Shown piece by piece: positions 62,441 to 64,000 of a stretch of DNA of 64,000 nt. Every line of letters begins with the position of its first letter. The first letter of the stretch is position 1. The notes under the pieces were generated by a model. It saw nothing but the letters and a program-made list of their open reading frames with translations. It had not been told where the DNA came from and made no database searches. A program made the translations under genes and the position numbers. The DNA comes from Bathynomus jamesi (taxonomy: Eukaryota; Arthropoda; Malacostraca; Isopoda; Cirolanidae): NCBI GenBank assembly GCA_023014485.1, contig JAJOZX010005622.1, positions 257,161 to 321,160 of the forward strand, in the 5' to 3' direction.

Positions 62441-64000
62441 GGATCAACACAACGGCAAACATTTTCATTTATTTGTACATCAGACGTTTCGACAAATCTT
62501 TTGTCATCATCAGTGAGTTAAGTCTTAAAACCTTAAAACAAAATTGAAAAGTGAAAGTTACATCATACAATATTAAGACCATTAAAATTAAAACCTTAAA
62601 GCAAAATGAAAATTGCATCAATACAAAATTAAAAACATTTAAATTTCATCACTATAAAACTAAAATTAAATTAAATTTCATCACTATAAAAACTAAATTA
62701 AATACCTCAATAGGTAATACACAATGTTTACATCCCCTCCATACTTGGCAAAGTCTAAGTGAACACTAGGTGGTCAGAGGATTAGGAAGGGTATATCTGT
62801 GAAAACACGGTTGGTTGTCAAAAGAGTCGTAATTTGTAGGATGAGCTATTATTATTAGGGAGGGTTTGTTTTCTATAGATGTACAAAGATTCTAAAATCG
62901 GAGTTCTGTAAGGTTATTGGATCTAGTTAAAATTTCAAACTGAGTTTTGTGAAGGGGATGGTCGTTTTCATCACTGTGGTTTCTAATTGCGGATTGTGGA
63001 GGGCTACTGAGGGACGGTTGGTACGGACTGACAAGCCCAAATGTTGAGAAAGGCGCACCTCCAGTTGGAGTTGAGTGCTGCCAATATACGCAGCCTTACA
63101 GCTGTCGCACGTGTATTTGTAAACAACATGGGGCATACAGTTTTGGGGAATTCATCTTTGAACTTTAAAAAATTGATAATTTAAGTGGGTTGACGAAGGC
63201 GAATCTAAAATTTATTTGGGGATAACTAGACTTGAGTAGTTTGGACAATTCACCTCGAATACGCAATGATAAATAACCATAAAAAGGTAATTTAATATCT
63301 GGTTTCTTTTTGTACTGTAGTTACGGGAGTTTAGTATCAAAGTGTTATTTAAAAATTTCTTTAATTGGTTATCGAATAGATGAGAAGGGTAGTAATTGTT
63401 AATAAAGTACTGTTTTAAAAATTTAAATTCTTCGTTTAACGAAAAGTAATCCGAACAAATACGGTAACTTCTGTTAAATGTTACTATAGCACTAATCTTA
63501 TATTTATAAAACATACAACTTAAATAATTGGTTCCCAAGCCAGTAAAAGTTTGTTTCCGAAATAGTGAAGTATGGAACTTATTATGGGCCCGTTTTAACT
63601 AAACATCCAGGAAAGGTAAACTATTATTTGTTTCGTTTTCACACGTGTACTTAATATTACTATGTTGTTTTATTAAGATAATCAAGAAAATTTCACGTGT
63701 GAAGGATGGTTAAATATTAAGAAAGTGTCATCCACGTATCTTCTGTAATATATGGGTTTAAACTACTAGGACAATTTTTCAACCAAATTTCTTCGTAATG
63801 GCAAAAAATGCATTTGCTAGTGTTGGGCTTAACGGGGAACCCATCTAGCTACCCCATCAATTTGGCTGTAAAGGTTGCTATTAAATAAGAAAAGATTATC
63901 AAAACACACTATTTCGAGAAGGTTTTTAAATTGAGTCTGAGTGAGGCCATTAATACAAGAGTATTATCAGTAGTGAATAACTTATTTAGTATGATATTTA
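62441..64000 (-). pseudogene. Penelope-like retroelement (runs off right edge)
   Basis: On the minus strand the reverse-transcriptase core with Y-R-R-Y-V-D-D-T-F lies at about 63722-63750. A Y-R-I-C-S-D-Y-F and F-L-K-Q-Y-F-I-N-N-Y-Y-P segment follows at 63400-63480, and a GIY-YIG endonuclease (V-V-Y-K-Y-T-C-D-S-C...Y-I-G-S-T...L-S-Q-H-L-G-L-S-x-R-T) at 63010-63136. This RT then GIY-YIG order is diagnostic of Penelope-like elements. Several stops and shifts interrupt it. The 3' region contains gacgtttcgacaaatctttt (62487-62506), shared with 48.57-48.70 kb. The N-terminal part is outside the window. Confidence 0.85.

Overview
The window is nuclear DNA of an invertebrate, most likely an arthropod. 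The evidence is spliced genes, tRNA-derived SINE heads, TATA plus TCA-type initiator promoters, BEL/Pao, Penelope, mariner and hAT elements, very long (CT)n/(TA)n microsatellites, and a small family of secreted fibrinogen-domain lectins resembling tachylectin/ficolin. A chelicerate or crustacean fits; the sequence alone does not decide. Host genes are sparse: one intact lectin gene on the minus strand (11.5-12.4 kb) and three damaged relatives on the plus strand (41.4, 45.9 and 49.4 kb). The rest is mobile DNA in layers.

The centrepiece is a complete Polinton/Maverick at 13262-31437 (18176 bp). It has inverted termini that begin AGTAGTATAG and a perfect 6-bp target duplication, GACCGC, and it sits inside the reverse-transcriptase ORF of an older CR1-like LINE whose halves lie at 12.9-13.26 kb and 31.44-32.1 kb. 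Rightward genes are a packaging ATPase (broken), a small conserved protein (broken), a conserved hypothetical, integrase with chromodomain, minor capsid, a basic pVI/pX-like protein, major capsid and an adenovirus-type cysteine protease; they are packed with 1-10 nt spacing or overlaps. Leftward genes are a protein-primed family B DNA polymerase (frameshifted but with all motifs) and several small unknown genes. A strong leftward promoter near 27.69 kb is followed by small coding exons with perfect GTAAGTG donors. These exons can be spliced in a consistent phase, across the whole oppositely oriented capsid cluster, to an acceptor at the polymerase N-terminus. This layout recalls the adenovirus E2B unit and is the most interesting hypothesis here.

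Layout: 1-3230 BEL/Pao retroelement (minus, runs off the left edge); 3.4-10.9 kb LINE scraps, a Tigger-like element and palindromic MITEs; 11.5-12.6 kb lectin gene and promoter; 12.9-32.1 kb LINE split by the Polinton; 32.6-34.3 kb repeat copy with a MITE, mariner and LINE scraps; 35.5-38.8 kb degraded LINE with CCCH-finger ORF1; 38.9-40.3 kb hAT pseudogene; 41.2-50.3 kb three damaged lectin loci with a mariner remnant and small TIR elements; 47.2-48.6 and 60.3-62.3 kb an inverted repeat pair with different later insertions; 52.3-53.2 kb MULE-like element; 53.9-57.3 kb an almost intact DNA transposon with a two-part transposase ORF and a 5' intron; 57.3-58.3 kb LINE; 58.7-59.5 kb 5S rRNA pseudogene and hAT MITE; 62.4-64 kb Penelope-like element (minus, runs off the right edge).

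Several insertions can be dated relative to their hosts because the empty site is also present in the window: the Polinton against its LINE, an 8-bp-TSD MITE at 32.8 kb against 10.7 kb, and a hAT MITE at 48.05 kb against 61.5 kb. Calls were made by reading translations and motifs by eye; no database search was possible.
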